64,000 nt of DNA from Salinispirillum sp. LH 10-3-1 (GTDB lineage: Bacteria; Pseudomonadota; Gammaproteobacteria; Pseudomonadales; Natronospirillaceae), in contig NZ_CP101717.1 of the NCBI RefSeq assembly GCF_030643825.1, forward strand, positions 3,405,600 to 3,469,599, given 5' to 3'. Shown here in pieces: positions 45,856 to 55,066 of this stretch. The notes beneath the pieces were generated by a model, which saw only the letters and a program-made list of their open reading frames with translations, searched no databases and was not told the DNA's origin. The position numbers were made by a program, and so were the translations under genes. Numbering within the stretch: position 1 is the stretch's first letter; every line of letters begins with the position of its first letter.

Positions 45856-47379
45856 TTAGAGCGCGTCCAGGTCGTTGAGGTATTGACTAGCCGTCGCCAA
45901 GATCGCACTGCGCTGGCTCTCCGCTTGACGATCCCAGTTGGCGTACACCAATTTCATGCGGATGTTTTCACTGAAGCGTGCACGGTGGCGCTCAATAAAG
46001 CTCCAATACAACGAGTTGAACGGACAGCTGCCCACACCAGAGCGGGCTTTAACGTCGTAATAACAACCCGTGCAGTAATCACTCATTTTCTTGATGTATT
46101 GACCGGATGCCGCATACGGCTTGCTGGCGATCACACCGCCATCGGCGTACTGACTCATGCCACGCGTATTGGGCATTTCTACCCATTCGATGGCGTCGAT
46201 GTAGATGCCCAAATACCACGCATCGACCATGTCGGGGTGAACCCCCGCCAACAAAGCAAAATTACCGGTAATCATTAAGCGTTGAATATGATGCGCGTAA
46301 GCGAAATCAAGCGACTGCTGAATGCTGTGCGCCATGCAGGCCATCTTGGTGTCGCCATCCCAGTAGTAGCGTGGCAACGCACGCTGTGCATTCAATGTAT
46401 TGTGCTGTGCGTAATCCGGCATGTGCTGCCAGTACAGAGCGCGCACGTATTCACGCCAGCCCAGTATTTGTCGAATAAAACCTTCGACCTGGGCCAAGCT
46501 GATGCGTTCAGGCTCAGCACGCCATGCGGCTTCAACGGCGCGAATCACCTCTAACGGATGCAGCATTTTGGTGTTCAGACTGAACGATAAGCGGCTGTGC
46601 ATTAAACTCCAGCCAGCATCGGTCATAGCATCTTGATAGGCACCGAACTCAGGCAAGGCATGCTGGATAAACCAGTCCAACAACGCACGCGATTCACGTC
46701 GAGTGATGGGCCACAAAAGCGCTTCAGCGTTCACAGACCCCACGGTTTTTACCCCATGCCGTTGCAGCAGATCCTTTATCGCACGCACATCGTGCGCAAA
46801 GGTCAGTGGTTCTGGGGGGACTTTTCCTTTCGGCCAGCGTTGGCGGTTCTCGGCATCGAAATTCCACCGTTCACCCTCTGGCTTCCCGTCCGGCGTCAGC
46901 AAAACACGGTATTCCTTGCGCAAGGCACGATAGAAGAATTCCATGCGGTGGTTCGGATAACGGTTCCATGCATCACGCGGCGTTAAGAAATGCTCACTGT
47001 CATCCATGGCGACTGGCAGCGCTAAGGTAGTGCCATAGGCCCGCAACTGCGCCGTCAAACGGTACTCATCCGGGGCTTGGTACCGGAAGGCGTGTGCCTG
47101 TTCTTCCTGCAGCACCACCGCCAACCACTCGGTCATGTTCGAGACGGCTGCAGTGTCATCAAGGCTGTCGTAGCGCACTCTATGACCGGCTTTTTGTAAT
47201 GCCGCAGCGAACTGCCGCATACTGGCAAAAAAAGCCAACACCTTCTGGATATGATGTTGTGCGTAATCGGTTTCCTGGCGGAGTTCGGCCATCACATACA
47301 GCACATTGGGGTCTATTACACGAAACCACGAATGCGCGGCGTTGAGCTGATCACCCAATATTAAGCGTACTTCTGTCAT
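45856..47379 (-). CDS. phrB: Iron-sulfur bacterial cryptochrome/photolyase (FeS-BCP, PhrB-type)
   Basis: A 507-residue flavoprotein of the class known as prokaryotic (6-4) photolyase. The start [13 protein letters not shown] and the FAD-binding region with [16 protein letters not shown] are diagnostic. The four 4Fe-4S ligands are Cys 348, 436, 439 and 452, each two residues below the positions I recall for Agrobacterium PhrB (350, 438, 441, 454). It would repair (6-4) photoproducts or act as a light sensor. The ATG overlaps the stop of the DUF2256 gene by 4 bp. Last gene of a three-gene overlapping operon. Confidence 0.93.
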   Translation of the reverse strand: MTEVRLILGDQLNAAHSWFRVIDPNVLYVMAELRQETDYAQHHIQKVLAFFASMRQFAAALQKAGHRVRYDSLDDTAAVSNMTEWLAVVLQEEQAHAFRYQAPDEYRLTAQLRAYGTTLALPVAMDDSEHFLTPRDAWNRYPNHRMEFFYRALRKEYRVLLTPDGKPEGERWNFDAENRQRWPKGKVPPEPLTFAHDVRAIKDLLQRHGVKTVGSVNAEALLWPITRRESRALLDWFIQHALPEFGAYQDAMTDAGWSLMHSRLSFSLNTKMLHPLEVIRAVEAAWRAEPERISLAQVEGFIRQILGWREYVRALYWQHMPDYAQHNTLNAQRALPRYYWDGDTKMACMAHSIQQSLDFAYAHHIQRLMITGNFALLAGVHPDMVDAWYLGIYIDAIEWVEMPNTRGMSQYADGGVIASKPYAASGQYIKKMSDYCTGCYYDVKARSGVGSCPFNSLYWSFIERHRARFSENIRMKLVYANWDRQAESQRSAILATASQYLNDLDAL

Positions 47380-47537
47380 GCTGGGGGCATCTCCGTTGGT
47401 TTTTGCGCTTTAGTACGACGGCATCGCTCACTGCAGTAACGCACATTGATCCAGTCTTTAGCCCATTTTTTTCGCCACGTGAACGGCCGCAGGCACACAG
47501 GGCATTCTTTAGTGGGTAGATCAGCTTTCTTACGCAC
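47376..47537 (-). CDS. DUF2256 small Cys-rich protein
   Basis: A 53-residue basic protein with CPVC, then RPFTWRKKW, and YCSERCRR: four Cys placed as in a zinc ribbon or small metal site. The pattern matches DUF2256, a family often found beside FeS photolyase genes. The open frame extends to 47726, but the GTG at 47537 is chosen because it overlaps the upstream photolyase stop by eight bases (GTGCGTAA) and yields the usual family length. The stop overlaps the phrB start. The two-sided overlap argues for tight co-translation; a role with the Fe-S flavoprotein is inferred. Confidence 0.8.
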   Translation of the reverse strand: MRKKADLPTKECPVCLRPFTWRKKWAKDWINVRYCSERCRRTKAQKPTEMPPA

Positions 47538-49050
47538 TGGTGACCGCCTGATTTTTGAGCAAAGCCGGTACATGGGCCTGCACAGCCGGATCTTTGCGCC
47601 ACGCCCACAGTCGTTCCCGTGCCGCCCGCCCCGTTTCTTCGTGGTCAAACAAGCGCTGTTGGTAGGTCGTTGGTGGGGCAGTATCAAGCCATTGTGCTTC
47701 GAGCGGCGAAAGTTGCCAGGGCGCATGCTGTAAGTGCAGGGGAAGTGATGCGAGCTCGGGTAGATAACGCCTAATAAACGCGCCCTCCGAATCTTTTCGC
47801 AGAGATTGTTGCAACGGATTATAGATCCGCAGAGTATTAAATCCGGTTAAACCAGCTTGCATTTGCACCTGTGAATAGTGAATTCCCGGCTCAAAGTCCA
47901 AAAAGTGCCGAGCAAGATGCTGGGCCACTGAACGCCAATCTAAACTCAGGTGATGGCAAGCCACACTGACCAACAAGGCACGCATGCGAAAGTTCACAAA
48001 GCCCGTTTGAAGCAGGGCATGCATGGAGGCGTCAACTAAAGGGTATCCCGTTTCTCCTTGTGCCCAGCGGGCAAACCGCTCTTGCTGAGAATCCGGAGAT
48101 AGCGAAGCCCAATGCGCAGCCCAGTACTCGCCCATCACAGGATTAATAGCGCTGTGTTCCATATGTGAACCAGCTTCAAATTTTTGGATGAAGTGGCAAT
48201 GCCAGCGTAAACGGGAATACAACGCCGACAATGAGGTTTTCGCCACACCTGATACCAAGGCCTGCTGTACTTGTTGACAAGCATCGCGAATGGACAAGCA
48301 ACCATACGCCAGATACACCGACCAACGTGAGCTATGATCAGCGGCTGCTGCAGGTTTGCTGATACTACGCCGGTACAGTGATGCAGAGTGCTGCAAAAAA
48401 TCGACCCAACGTTTTTGCGCTGCCTGTTCGCCACCGGGCTGATAAGCTTCATTGGTCCCTAGCCACGACTTCGGTAACCGGGAGCAGACCAACCTCTTCC
48501 AATCGTCTGTTTCCGGTATTGCCACTGGTTTCAGGCTTGCCAAGTTGGCCTGCGCTAAGGGTTCTGCCAGAAAGTGATTAGCGAAGGTGGTCCAGCCTTG
48601 ACGCCCTCTTTGCCCACGCTGTACAGCAAGCTGCTGTAACTCGATCCACCTTACCTGTTGCTCGGCACACCAGTGTGCCACCTGTCGGTCACGTGCATAG
48701 GTGTTGGCCAAACCCACTTCTTCATGACTGAACAAGGTGTGCAGACCCCATGTACGATGAATAAGCGGCAAAACGTCGTCGATCGGCGCCCAAAACACCA
48801 CCAAACGATGACCCAGCGCTCGTAGCTGAGCGGAAAGGTCTGCGAGCGCTTGTACTAAGAAACGATGGTGCGGGAGAGAATAATGTGGATCGTTAAGATA
48901 CAAAGGCTCAATACAGTAAAATAGTAATGTAGGACGATCGGCGGCGCAGGCTGCGGCTAGTGCGGGGTGATCTCGCAGGCGCAAATCACGTTTAAACCAC
49001 ACGGCATTGATACCATCCACAGGGGCTACATTAGGCATTGATAGTCTCAT
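47530..49050 (-). CDS. Cryptochrome/deoxyribodipyrimidine photolyase family protein
   Basis: A 506-residue flavoprotein. The N-terminal Rossmann domain begins [15 protein letters not shown], typical for antenna-binding photolyases. The C-terminal FAD domain contains [32 protein letters not shown] and [10 protein letters not shown]. It is not of the FeS or DASH type. It probably repairs cyclobutane dimers, but a cryptochrome role cannot be ruled out. ATG at 49050, with a possible alternative at 49038. First gene of the operon with DUF2256 and phrB, and divergent from the CRY-DASH gene (123 bp between starts). Confidence 0.88.
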   Translation of the reverse strand: MRLSMPNVAPVDGINAVWFKRDLRLRDHPALAAACAADRPTLLFYCIEPLYLNDPHYSLPHHRFLVQALADLSAQLRALGHRLVVFWAPIDDVLPLIHRTWGLHTLFSHEEVGLANTYARDRQVAHWCAEQQVRWIELQQLAVQRGQRGRQGWTTFANHFLAEPLAQANLASLKPVAIPETDDWKRLVCSRLPKSWLGTNEAYQPGGEQAAQKRWVDFLQHSASLYRRSISKPAAAADHSSRWSVYLAYGCLSIRDACQQVQQALVSGVAKTSLSALYSRLRWHCHFIQKFEAGSHMEHSAINPVMGEYWAAHWASLSPDSQQERFARWAQGETGYPLVDASMHALLQTGFVNFRMRALLVSVACHHLSLDWRSVAQHLARHFLDFEPGIHYSQVQMQAGLTGFNTLRIYNPLQQSLRKDSEGAFIRRYLPELASLPLHLQHAPWQLSPLEAQWLDTAPPTTYQQRLFDHEETGRAARERLWAWRKDPAVQAHVPALLKNQAVTSA

Positions 49051-49173
49051 GCGATGTTAACGCACCAAGTGCATTTTTAGATCAACCCGTGGTCGCTCCA
49101 ACGTTACGACCAGACATCCATTCACACCGTTCCTTCGTAATAGCAGCATTATTGTCTAGGTCATTGTTGTCCC

Positions 49174-50460
49174 ATGCACTTGCCCATCACCTTACTCTGG
49201 CTCGACCGCTGTTTAGGCATCGAGGACAACGAAGCTTTGTATGCCGCAATACGTCATGCCCAGCAGCACCAGCAACCCCTGCTGGCCTTCGTCAGCACAC
49301 ACCGTAAAGCGTGGCTTAGTCAGCACTTACCCTCAACCAAAGATCCGCATAGCGCGGCTCTGGCACGGCAGAGCGCTGCCTTTGATGCACAGCTACAACT
49401 TGCACAACACAGCATCCAGCTGCGCGTCACCGACTTATCAGCCAGTACCGTCATTACAGCGTTGTGCCAGGAGAGTTCCGTCAGTGCACTCTTTACCGAC
49501 GCCCACGCCGATGCGGAAAAAGCCCGGTTGTTGCGCGCTTTTGCGCGCAGTGGACTGGCAGTACAGCGCATCGGCAGCAACACACTGCTGAATGCCGACG
49601 AACGCCAGGCCTTGCCCGATCAACTTATAGGGCGCTTTACCAAGTTCTATCACCAAGTCAAAGGCATTCCCGTCGCTCGCCCTGCCGAGCGCTTCGTGCT
49701 TGAAGAGATCGTAGATCCGCCGCCAAGCGCTACATGGCCAAACAGGCTACGAACACTACACGGAGACTCGCCAAGGCGAACAAACAGCACGCATGTTCTG
49801 CCCATCACACAAGGAGAACTCGACGCATGGTGGCAGGAATACTTGTGGGCATCGCGTGCTCTCGCAAAATATAAACATACACGTAACCAGCCTATGGGGC
49901 GCACCGCCTTCAGTCGCTTGAGTGCCGCATTGGCATTAGGCACGCTGTCACCGCAGACAGTGTGTACGCACATCGAAGCCTTTGAGCACCAGTTAGAGCA
50001 GAATGAATCCACGCAATGGCTGCGCTACGAGCTGTTCTGGCGGGAGTATTTTCATTGGGCGGGCGAACGTTTAGGCAGCGCGCTTTTTCAAGCACCCGCG
50101 CCCGCGTTGTCGACGGCGCAAGCGCGCGCTTTAAACGCGTGGTGCAATGGACAAACGGGGGAGGGGATTGTCGATGCAGGAATGCATGAACTGCTGGCTA
50201 CTGGCTTTATGAGCAACCGTGTGCGGCAATTGGCCGCAAGCTGTCTGGTACACAACCTAAACGTACCCTGGCAATACGGTGCCGCGTGGTTTGAACAGCA
50301 CCTTATCGACTACGATGTGAACAGTAACTATGGCAACTGGGGATACATTGCCGGACAGCATCCACTCAGCGCGGCACCGCATGCCTTTGATCTAAGCTGG
50401 CAAACACAGCAGCACGACCCCGATGGCGAATATCGTCGGGCTTGGGGTGCGCTTAACTAG
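49174..50460 (+). CDS. CRY-DASH cryptochrome
   Basis: A 428-residue flavoprotein. The C-terminal stretch DYDVNSNYGNWGYIAG is the DASH signature, with HPLSAAPHAFDLSWQTQQHDPDGEYRRAW closing the FAD domain. KFYHQVKG, YKHTRNQPMGRTAFSRLS and RYELFWREYFHW also fit. DASH proteins repair cyclobutane dimers in single-stranded DNA and may sense blue light. It is plus-strand, divergent from the photolyase operon and convergent with the PYP operon. Confidence 0.9.
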   Translation: MHLPITLLWLDRCLGIEDNEALYAAIRHAQQHQQPLLAFVSTHRKAWLSQHLPSTKDPHSAALARQSAAFDAQLQLAQHSIQLRVTDLSASTVITALCQESSVSALFTDAHADAEKARLLRAFARSGLAVQRIGSNTLLNADERQALPDQLIGRFTKFYHQVKGIPVARPAERFVLEEIVDPPPSATWPNRLRTLHGDSPRRTNSTHVLPITQGELDAWWQEYLWASRALAKYKHTRNQPMGRTAFSRLSAALALGTLSPQTVCTHIEAFEHQLEQNESTQWLRYELFWREYFHWAGERLGSALFQAPAPALSTAQARALNAWCNGQTGEGIVDAGMHELLATGFMSNRVRQLAASCLVHNLNVPWQYGAAWFEQHLIDYDVNSNYGNWGYIAGQHPLSAAPHAFDLSWQTQQHDPDGEYRRAWGALN

Positions 50461-50483
50461 CGGTGTGCGCCCAGCAGTTTGCC

Positions 50484-50828
50484 TCAGCGGCGATACAGCA
50501 CCTTGATCAGGTGATAGCCGAATTTCGTTTTAATCGGCCCTTGAATACCGGTACCGGTACCAGAAAACACCGCCTTATCAAACGCCGGTACCATAGCACC
50601 ACGCCGAAATTCTCCGAGGTCACCCCCTTTTTTGCCCGACGGGCAGATGGAATGAGCGCGTGCTAACTTGCCGAAGTCGGCCCCCTTGTTCAGCTCGCTT
50701 AACAGGGTTAAGGCTTTTTGCTCGTCGCGCACTAAGATGTGTAGGGCCGAGGCCAGCGTGGCGCCTTTTTTACCGAGCAACGCTTTTTGACTAGCCGCAG
50801 CGATTTGCTCTTTGATGGACGGTTTCAC
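50484..50828 (-). CDS. ppiC: Parvulin peptidyl-prolyl isomerase (PpiC-like) with N-terminal extension
   Basis: Rotamase of the parvulin family. Residues about 25-114 match PpiC nearly end to end: [33 protein letters not shown], and [10 protein letters not shown]. About 24 residues rich in Lys and Ala precede the domain ([13 protein letters not shown]), which standard PpiC lacks. No signal peptide, so cytoplasmic. The GTG start directly follows the stop of the CoA ligase gene, with GAGGA about ten bases upstream, making it the last gene of the PYP operon. Confidence 0.87.
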   Translation of the reverse strand: MKPSIKEQIAAASQKALLGKKGATLASALHILVRDEQKALTLLSELNKGADFGKLARAHSICPSGKKGGDLGEFRRGAMVPAFDKAVFSGTGTGIQGPIKTKFGYHLIKVLYRR

Positions 50829-52070
50829 CTAAGGGTGTTCCTCGTTAATGATTGACCAGTCGCTGGCTTTACCCAACGCATTACGTGGCAATTCTACACC
50901 AAAGGTAAAGGCTTGCGGACACTCTGCCGCGGAGAGATGACGTTGACACCACGCCTGCAATTGTTGACGCAAATCGTCAGGCCGTATGGTTGCGTCTGCG
51001 GGAACGACAAAGGCTTTTAGGCGGTCGCCCTCGGCGGGTAACATCAAACGCACCGCAACGGACTGAACGTAAGGTAACTGCCGCAATTTTTCGGCCACAC
51101 TGTCCGGAAATACATTGATACCGGCCACTTGCACCGCGTGATCCCGGCGGCCTTGCGGCACGAACATGCGCGCAGTCTGCCAAGCGATATGGTCACTGAG
51201 AGGGTATTGCGTCTGCGTGCGTGCATCTAACAAGGTGTCCGGGCGTTCATCGAGCCGCTGCCAGCGCGGCAGCAACTCAAAGGGTTCATCGGGATGACGG
51301 CGGAAGCCCAAGCCGCTGGTTTCGCTGGAACCGTAAATTTCTATATGCTGAGACAATCCTTGTTGCATCAGTGCCAACACCACAGCTTTGTCACTGGGGC
51401 CGGTGGAAGTAACACCGATGACGCCCGGCGCAAAGGGTTGCTGGCTGCGGCTGACTTGCTTCCAGACAAAAGGAAAGCCAATGACCACATCTCCCGCCTC
51501 TACACGCCGCCCCTGAACCAAGGCAAAGGCTTGCATGCCGCGAATCACCGGCACGTCCAATAGACTGGGCAACAGGGCAGAAAATAAAAAGCCATAGATA
51601 TGATGGCAGGGGCTGAGTGCGATGATGCGGCGAACCGCACCGTGCTCGGTGAATACCGTGCGAAAGAATTCAATTTCAGACACCAGATCATGCCAGTCTT
51701 GAGCGCATGTTGTGGGTTCACCGGTACTGCCCGACGTTGTGAACGAAAGGTTTCTGGTACCCCGCACTCTGGCCTCGGTGATCAATTCCGTCCATTCACC
51801 CAAGGTGTTGTAACGCAGCAGATAGTCTTCCAACCCACTCTCACGAATTTGAAAGAAATCCGCCACGCGCGTCGCTAAGGCAAACCGTTCTAACGAATCG
51901 GCCTGCAACGACAGATGAGGGAAGTCGGCGGGTGCTGAACGGACGACCGTATGCTGATCCCAGTCGTCGGGTACGATGTCCTGCCCGCGCCTGAGGCTTT
52001 TAAGCTCGTCTGCCAGCAATGCTTTGAGCACGGCCAGCAGATCGGTTTGCCTCAGCTCTAAACCGTTCAT
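50829..52070 (-). CDS. pcl: p-Coumarate:CoA ligase for PYP chromophore (AMP-binding enzyme)
   Basis: A 413-residue adenylate-forming enzyme. The P-loop-like TSGSTGEPT (112-120), YGSSETSG (246-253), GRRDHAVQVAGINVFP (307-322), and the C-terminal catalytic Lys 401 in PRNALGKASDW are all present. It is shorter than plant 4-coumarate:CoA ligases (over 500 residues). It sits 27 bp downstream of the PYP gene, as in known PYP clusters where the ligase activates p-coumaric acid before its attachment to Cys 69. The ATG at 52070 has AAAGGA upstream; a GTG at 52088 is in frame. Confidence 0.88.
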   Translation of the reverse strand: MNGLELRQTDLLAVLKALLADELKSLRRGQDIVPDDWDQHTVVRSAPADFPHLSLQADSLERFALATRVADFFQIRESGLEDYLLRYNTLGEWTELITEARVRGTRNLSFTTSGSTGEPTTCAQDWHDLVSEIEFFRTVFTEHGAVRRIIALSPCHHIYGFLFSALLPSLLDVPVIRGMQAFALVQGRRVEAGDVVIGFPFVWKQVSRSQQPFAPGVIGVTSTGPSDKAVVLALMQQGLSQHIEIYGSSETSGLGFRRHPDEPFELLPRWQRLDERPDTLLDARTQTQYPLSDHIAWQTARMFVPQGRRDHAVQVAGINVFPDSVAEKLRQLPYVQSVAVRLMLPAEGDRLKAFVVPADATIRPDDLRQQLQAWCQRHLSAAECPQAFTFGVELPRNALGKASDWSIINEEHP

Positions 52071-52097
52071 GCGTTCCTTTGATACCACTGCTGGTAC

Positions 52098-52475
52098 CTA
52101 CAGACGCTTAACGAAAACCCAGTAGGAGTCGCCGCTCAAGGCTTTCTTCATATGAACCTTCACCTTGGTCGGTTTCATTTCATAGTCGAAAGTGTATTCA
52201 AACATGACGTTTAAATCGCCTTTCTTCACACCTTCATCAAAACGCCCTTTGAATTCTGGACGGTTGGTGCAGGGTGCAACTTCTTTGAAAAAGCTTTTAC
52301 CCATGACTTCACTGGGCTTACGGCCGGTGATGTCACCCTCAGCAGCGTTGTATTGCAGGATTTTACCTTGCGCATCAAGCTGGATTGCGCCGAAGGCGAC
52401 CTCATCCAGCTGCCCTTTTGACATCTTGGCTAAAGTGTTTTCAATGTTGTCAGAACCGAACGATAGTATTTCCAT
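52098..52475 (-). CDS. pyp: Photoactive yellow protein (PYP)
   Basis: Blue-light receptor with a PAS fold, exactly 125 residues from the ATG at 52475, the length of Halorhodospira halophila PYP. Every chromophore-pocket residue is at its standard number: Tyr 42, Glu 46, Thr 50, Arg 52 and the p-coumaroyl-binding Cys 69 in VAPCT. Long stretches such as [28 protein letters not shown] and [15 protein letters not shown] look identical to what I remember of the Halorhodospira protein, and I estimate roughly three quarters identity from memory. Cytoplasmic and soluble. An AGAGG lies about 12 bases upstream. No output domain is fused. Confidence 0.97.
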   Translation of the reverse strand: MEILSFGSDNIENTLAKMSKGQLDEVAFGAIQLDAQGKILQYNAAEGDITGRKPSEVMGKSFFKEVAPCTNRPEFKGRFDEGVKKGDLNVMFEYTFDYEMKPTKVKVHMKKALSGDSYWVFVKRL

Positions 52476-52590
52476 GTTGCTTACTGCCTCTATTGAGTAT
52501 TGACTGTCTAATATTAAGAAAGACTTATGTGGTGAGTACGACACTGATGTTCGTAATGGATCTGTTTACACAATTACTTATATTCTCGCC

Positions 52591-53355
52591 CTACGGATAT
52601 TCGAAATGTCGCCTTACCGCGAGATAATCCTCCTTAAGCTGCGCCAAAGAGAAATAGTGCAAACCGTGATAAGGGTGAAAACTGGGTTCAAACACCGCCT
52701 GCAATTGCCCATCTGGGTTTAACAACACAAGTTTTACCCCGTGGTTAACAGTGTAGTCGGTATTTGTCGTTACTGCAGTGCGACTCACACTCGTACTTTG
52801 GTCGAACGACCTGACATTATGTGCGCCCAGATGACTGGCAACACGCTGATAGGTTATACCCAACCCCCGCTCAAAGGGTACAAAACGCTCTCCGGGTGCT
52901 CCAGTGTGTGTTAGGCCAATCAGGTCCGGATGGAAGTGTGTGACGTACCGCGCCAGCTGGGCCGGAGTATCCCGCTCAGCATCGACGGAATAGAACAATA
53001 ACCCCACATCGGCGTAAGCACTGTCTTCTTCTGCCAAGAGGCGCGTCAGTGCTGCCACACTGGCCAACGTGCTGGCGCAAAATTGTGGACAATGGGTAAA
53101 GCCATAAGACACCAGATGCCAGCGCCCCTTGAGTTCGGCTTGGGTAAATGGCCGGTTCTGATGATCGGTTACCTGAAAGTCCGGCACCTTAGGGCTAGGG
53201 TATAGAACAATACCTTGCACCGTGGGCGCGCGCTGGGGTTGCCCCAGTAAATAAAGCCCCCCGGCAAGGATCGCCAACAGCAGCGCAACGCCGCACACGC
53301 CCAACAGTATGCGCTGCCTTCGAGTGATGCGTTGTTGTGCACTCACCTCGGCCAT
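52591..53355 (-). CDS. SCO1/SenC family copper chaperone
   Basis: Delivers copper to the CuA site of subunit II. The 254-residue protein has one N-terminal membrane helix (about 15-38) and a periplasmic thioredoxin-like domain. The copper-binding motif is CPQFC (Cys 89 and 93), with the third ligand His in DYTVNHGVKL. It is the last gene of the second oxidase operon, starting ten bases after the subunit IV stop. Confidence 0.93.
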   Translation of the reverse strand: MAEVSAQQRITRRQRILLGVCGVALLLAILAGGLYLLGQPQRAPTVQGIVLYPSPKVPDFQVTDHQNRPFTQAELKGRWHLVSYGFTHCPQFCASTLASVAALTRLLAEEDSAYADVGLLFYSVDAERDTPAQLARYVTHFHPDLIGLTHTGAPGERFVPFERGLGITYQRVASHLGAHNVRSFDQSTSVSRTAVTTNTDYTVNHGVKLVLLNPDGQLQAVFEPSFHPYHGLHYFSLAQLKEDYLAVRRHFEYP

Positions 53356-53365
53356 GCGATCGCCT

Positions 53366-53680
53366 TCAAGAGAAGAACGTCAGGCGCGTGATTTGAATGT
53401 AGTTGGCTTCAATGGCCATCATCACCACAAAGACGAGAATGGCCAGCGTCGGCAACCCCAGTAGTAATTTCAAAGCAAGGCGCTCCCACTTAACGTGCAT
53501 AAAGACGGCGATGATCACGCCTGCCTTTAAGACCATAAAGAAGATCACCAGGGCCCAGCGCAGCCCCCCTTGAACCTCATAGTAGTCCACCAGGTAAGAA
53601 AAAAAGCTCAGGACAAACAACAATCCCCACACCTTGAGGAATAGGGATATAGGTGGTTGATGGTGGCTAGCTTCGCTCAT
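53366..53680 (-). CDS. Cytochrome c oxidase subunit IV family protein
   Basis: A 104-residue membrane protein with three helices, including LVIFFMVLKAGVIIAVFMHVKWE, where the Lys-rich loop and MH resemble bacterial CyoD/CtaF small subunits. It probably stabilises the CuB region during assembly. It lies between a subunit III gene and the SCO gene. Confidence 0.85.
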   Translation of the reverse strand: MSEASHHQPPISLFLKVWGLLFVLSFFSYLVDYYEVQGGLRWALVIFFMVLKAGVIIAVFMHVKWERLALKLLLGLPTLAILVFVVMMAIEANYIQITRLTFFS

Positions 53681-53689
53681 GGTCGCCCC

Positions 53690-54373
53690 CTACAGCAGGT
53701 AGAAGAATGCAAAGATGAATACCCACACCAAGTCGACGAAGTGCCAGTACAAACCGGTGATCTCGACAATGGCGTAGCCTTTTTGCTCATAGTGTCCGCG
53801 GTGCACTCGCCTTGCGACGATGGCAATGTAGATTACGCCCCCCAAGACGTGCAGGCCGTGAAAGCCGGTGATCATAAAGAACACCGCACCAAACTGTTCG
53901 GCGCCTAACGGGTTGGCCCAGGGGCGAATACCTTTGTGTACGATCAACTCTGTCCACTCGAAGGCCTGCATACCAACAAAGCTCAAGCCCAGTAACGCGG
54001 TCGCTGCCATCAAAAGTACCGTTTTACGACGATCACCAAGGTAGGCGTAGTTCACAGCCATTGCCATGGTGCCGCTACTGGTGATCAAGATGAAGGTCAT
54101 CAAAGCGATCAGCAACAGCGGAAACTCATGCCCAAATACCGTCATAGCGAAGATCTCGCCGGTTTCCGGCCAAGCGTCCGCCGTGGACATGCGAACCGCC
54201 ATGTAGCCCACCAGGAAGATACCGAAGATGAAGGTATCGCCGAGGAGGAATATCCACATCATCACCTTGCCCCAAGGCATGGCAAAGGTTTCTTTATCCC
54301 CCGACCAGTCGGCCACCACCCCTTGCCATGTATCGGTACCGGTTACCTGAGATTCTTTAGGAGTCGCTGTCAT
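53690..54373 (-). CDS. Haem-copper oxidase subunit III (second oxidase)
   Basis: 227 residues with about five helices. The segments WIFLLGDTFIFGIFLVGYMAVR, FFMITGFHGLHVLGGVIY, and GLYWHFVDLVWVFIFAFFYLL are typical of shorter subunit III proteins related to CyoC and caa3 enzymes. It is closer to the family than the preceding gene product. The start is six bases after that gene's stop. Confidence 0.9.
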   Translation of the reverse strand: MTATPKESQVTGTDTWQGVVADWSGDKETFAMPWGKVMMWIFLLGDTFIFGIFLVGYMAVRMSTADAWPETGEIFAMTVFGHEFPLLLIALMTFILITSSGTMAMAVNYAYLGDRRKTVLLMAATALLGLSFVGMQAFEWTELIVHKGIRPWANPLGAEQFGAVFFMITGFHGLHVLGGVIYIAIVARRVHRGHYEQKGYAIVEITGLYWHFVDLVWVFIFAFFYLL

Positions 54374-54379
54374 CTGAAA

Positions 54380-55066
54380 TCACCCTAGGCCGCAAAACAC
54401 GGCAATGGCTCGATAGGTTTCTGGCGAGCGCGTTAACAGGAAGAACACCAACGCCCACAACACCAACAAGTAGTGCCAATAAGTGGTACTGAGCGAAAGA
54501 CTGGTCTGCATACGTGCGGTTTCGGCACCTCGCCACAACAACCAGATAGCGCGCACCAAGACAAATAAACCCCCGAGTAGATGCAGCGCGTGTACAGCGG
54601 TGAGTAAGTAGAAATAGCTGTTAGCAGGATTACCATGCAGTGCGTAGCCCATACCACTGACGGTGCGCCACAAGGAGAATTGAGCCAACACAAAGGCCGC
54701 CGCCAAAAAGGCCGCCAGCAACATAGCCCACAACGCCTGCGTAGCGGCGTCATGGCGCAGCCGGATAAGCGCGACGTGCATTGCCAAGCTACTGAGGGCT
54801 AACCAGAGCGTGTTCAGCCACAAGGCGGTGGTGTTGGCAAAAGGTGACCAAGGCTCGCCAGCCAAGGGTTGAAAGCCGGGGAACTGAGAATGCGTTATAA
54901 AGGTCGCAAACATCAGCAAGAAAACCACACTGACAATGACCAAGAAGATGTGCAACATCAACCGCTGGCCGGCATACTGGGTGCCCGGTCCAATCGCCAA
55001 TGCCATGGCCGACTCTTCGGCACTCGGGTCCCAAGGTTTTTCCATGATTTTACGAAACGGGTTCAT
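54380..55066 (-). CDS. Second subunit-III-like protein of the alternative oxidase
   Basis: 228 residues with about five helices. AVHALHLLGGLFVLVRAIW and TTYWHYLLVLWALVFFLL resemble the last helices of subunit III, but the first part is more divergent. The operon thus encodes two subunit-III-like proteins in a row. The start overlaps the subunit I stop as ATGA, so translation is coupled. The separate roles of the two copies are unknown. Confidence 0.8.
   Translation of the reverse strand: MNPFRKIMEKPWDPSAEESAMALAIGPGTQYAGQRLMLHIFLVIVSVVFLLMFATFITHSQFPGFQPLAGEPWSPFANTTALWLNTLWLALSSLAMHVALIRLRHDAATQALWAMLLAAFLAAAFVLAQFSLWRTVSGMGYALHGNPANSYFYLLTAVHALHLLGGLFVLVRAIWLLWRGAETARMQTSLSLSTTYWHYLLVLWALVFFLLTRSPETYRAIAVFCGLG

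Noticed and set aside
49152..49171. Direct repeat of TTGTC before the CRY-DASH start as a light-regulator operator
   Set aside because: Five-base repeats this close to the start codon are likely by chance, and I cannot match them to a known operator.
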